Shown here piece after piece: positions 63,122 to 64,000 of a stretch of 64,000 nt of DNA. Made by a program: the position numbers and the translations under genes. How positions within the stretch are numbered: position 1 is the stretch's first letter; each line of letters opens with the position of its first letter. The DNA comes from Mycobacterium attenuatum (GTDB taxonomy: Bacteria > Actinomycetota > Actinomycetes > Mycobacteriales > Mycobacteriaceae), in the NCBI RefSeq assembly GCF_900566085.1, contig NZ_UPHT01000119.1, positions 1 to 64,000 of the forward strand, given 5' to 3'. Under the pieces are notes generated by a model, which did not search any database, was not told where the DNA came from, and was given only the letters and a program-made list of their open reading frames with translations.

Positions 63122-64000
63122 GGTTGTCCCAACACCCGCTCCACACAATCCAGCAACCGGTCCGGGCCGGGAAGCCACGCCTTCTCGAGACGCGCCGGCG
63201 GATACGGGGTGTCAAAACCGCAGGCGCGTAACACCGGGGCCTCGAGGTCGTAGAACAACTCTTCTTGGACACGAGCGACCAGCTCCGCGCCATAGCCCAC
63301 ATTTCGCGGCCCCTCGTGCAGCACCACACACCGCCCGGTCCGGCGGATCGATTCGGCGATCGTGTCGAAGTCCAACGGCACCAAGGACCGCAAGTCGACG
63401 ATCTCGATACTCCAACCGCGTTGCTGTTCGGCGATATTCGCCGCGGCAAGTGCGGTATCGACCAAGCCGCCATAGGTCAACACGCTGACATCACCACCGG
63501 ATCGCCGCACGGCGGCCTGCCCGAGCGGGGCTTCCGGGCGGCTGGTATCGACGACCCCGCGAGCCCAGTACCGGCGCTTGGGCTCCAAATACATCACCGG
63601 GTCGGGGCACGTGATGGCATGCCGCAACAACCAGTACGCATCCGACGGTTCGGATGGAACCACCACCTTCAAACCCGCCGTGTGGGCCCAATAGGTTTCG
63701 GTGGACTCCGAATGATGTTCGGCCGAGCCGATCCCGCCGAACGACGGAACGCGGACCGTGACCGGCATGTCCACCTGACCGCGAGTGCGGAAGCGATACT
63801 TGGCCAGGTGGCTGACGATTTGGTCGAACGCCGGATAGGTAAAGCCGTCGAACTGGATTTCGGGCACCGGCACAAAACCACGCAGCGCCAACCCCACGGC
63901 GATCCCGATCACCGCGGACTCCGCCAACGGCGTGTCGAAGCAACGGGTTTCGCCGAATGTTTCGGCCAGTCCCTCGGTTACCCGAAACACCCCGCCCTGG
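63118..64000 (-). CDS. bkdB: Branched-chain keto-acid dehydrogenase E1 beta, 5' end outside the window
   Basis: The C-terminal 294 or so residues of E1 beta: [18 protein letters not shown], then [17 protein letters not shown], the potassium/TPP-interface region and the C-terminal transketolase domain ([23 protein letters not shown]). About 50 N-terminal residues lie beyond the window. No damage is visible. Upstream neighbour bkdA is expected outside. Confidence 0.95.
   Translation of the reverse strand, partial: QGGVFRVTEGLAETFGETRCFDTPLAESAVIGIAVGLALRGFVPVPEIQFDGFTYPAFDQIVSHLAKYRFRTRGQVDMPVTVRVPSFGGIGSAEHHSESTETYWAHTAGLKVVVPSEPSDAYWLLRHAITCPDPVMYLEPKRRYWARGVVDTSRPEAPLGQAAVRRSGGDVSVLTYGGLVDTALAAANIAEQQRGWSIEIVDLRSLVPLDFDTIAESIRRTGRCVVLHEGPRNVGYGAELVARVQEELFYDLEAPVLRACGFDTPYPPARLEKAWLPGPDRLLDCVERVLGQP

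Overview
The window is chromosomal DNA of a high-GC mycobacterium. Gene order and protein lengths follow the Mycobacterium tuberculosis Rv2438c (nadE) to Rv2497c (bkdA) segment almost throughout. It is not from the tuberculosis complex: dctA, Rv2456c, Rv2459 and the echA14/PE_PGRS42-43/Rv2488c-Rv2494 block are missing, and genes absent from that locus are present. A PPE-PPW protein and a PE-lipase fit a slow-growing non-tuberculous species. I cannot name the species from sequence alone.

Layout. 1-7.1 kb: edge of a DUF222/HNH (13E12-type) gene, nadE, a divergent class II-like sirtuin, a cytochrome P450 remnant, then the minus-strand operon rplU-rpmA-obg-proB. 7.2-15.5 kb: rne, ndk, a DUF4233 membrane protein, folC and valS (the last three overlap by 4 bp each). 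15.5-19 kb: an inserted lectin-LysM/DUF937 pair, a saccharopine-dehydrogenase-like reductase and rpfE. 19.9-25.3 kb: mobA, korB, korA, clpX. 25.6-29.8 kb: mmuM, clpP2, clpP1, tig, tRNA-Pro and tRNA-Gly. 29.8-37.5 kb: lipP, a small secreted protein, nei, rpiB, a decayed VapBC locus, a mycothiol-dependent reductase homologue, pepN, and a pair linked to the respiratory supercomplex. 37.5-49.3 kb: HNH protein, glbO-aglA, a methyltransferase, a conserved protein whose start codon appears lost, thioesterase, gdh, ettA and ssbB. 50.6-57.7 kb: the glycerolipid cluster plsB2-plsC-WS/DGAT-lipQ. 57.9-61.6 kb: an accessory segment with tRNA-Arg, tandem repeats, an excisionase-like scrap, and convergent PPE and PE-lipase genes. 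61.9-64 kb: bkdC and the truncated bkdB of the branched-chain keto-acid dehydrogenase.

Most of the window is housekeeping: NAD synthesis, proline, ribosome and RNase E functions, folate, Clp proteolysis, the KorAB route into the TCA cycle, glutamate catabolism and phospholipid/triacylglycerol synthesis. The novelty lies in the junctions where synteny with M. tuberculosis breaks. These hold degraded genes (P450, vapBC, excisionase), short tandem repeats including a G-quadruplex-type hexanucleotide array upstream of rpiB, a lectin-LysM protein, and active-site or start-codon substitutions in otherwise conserved genes.
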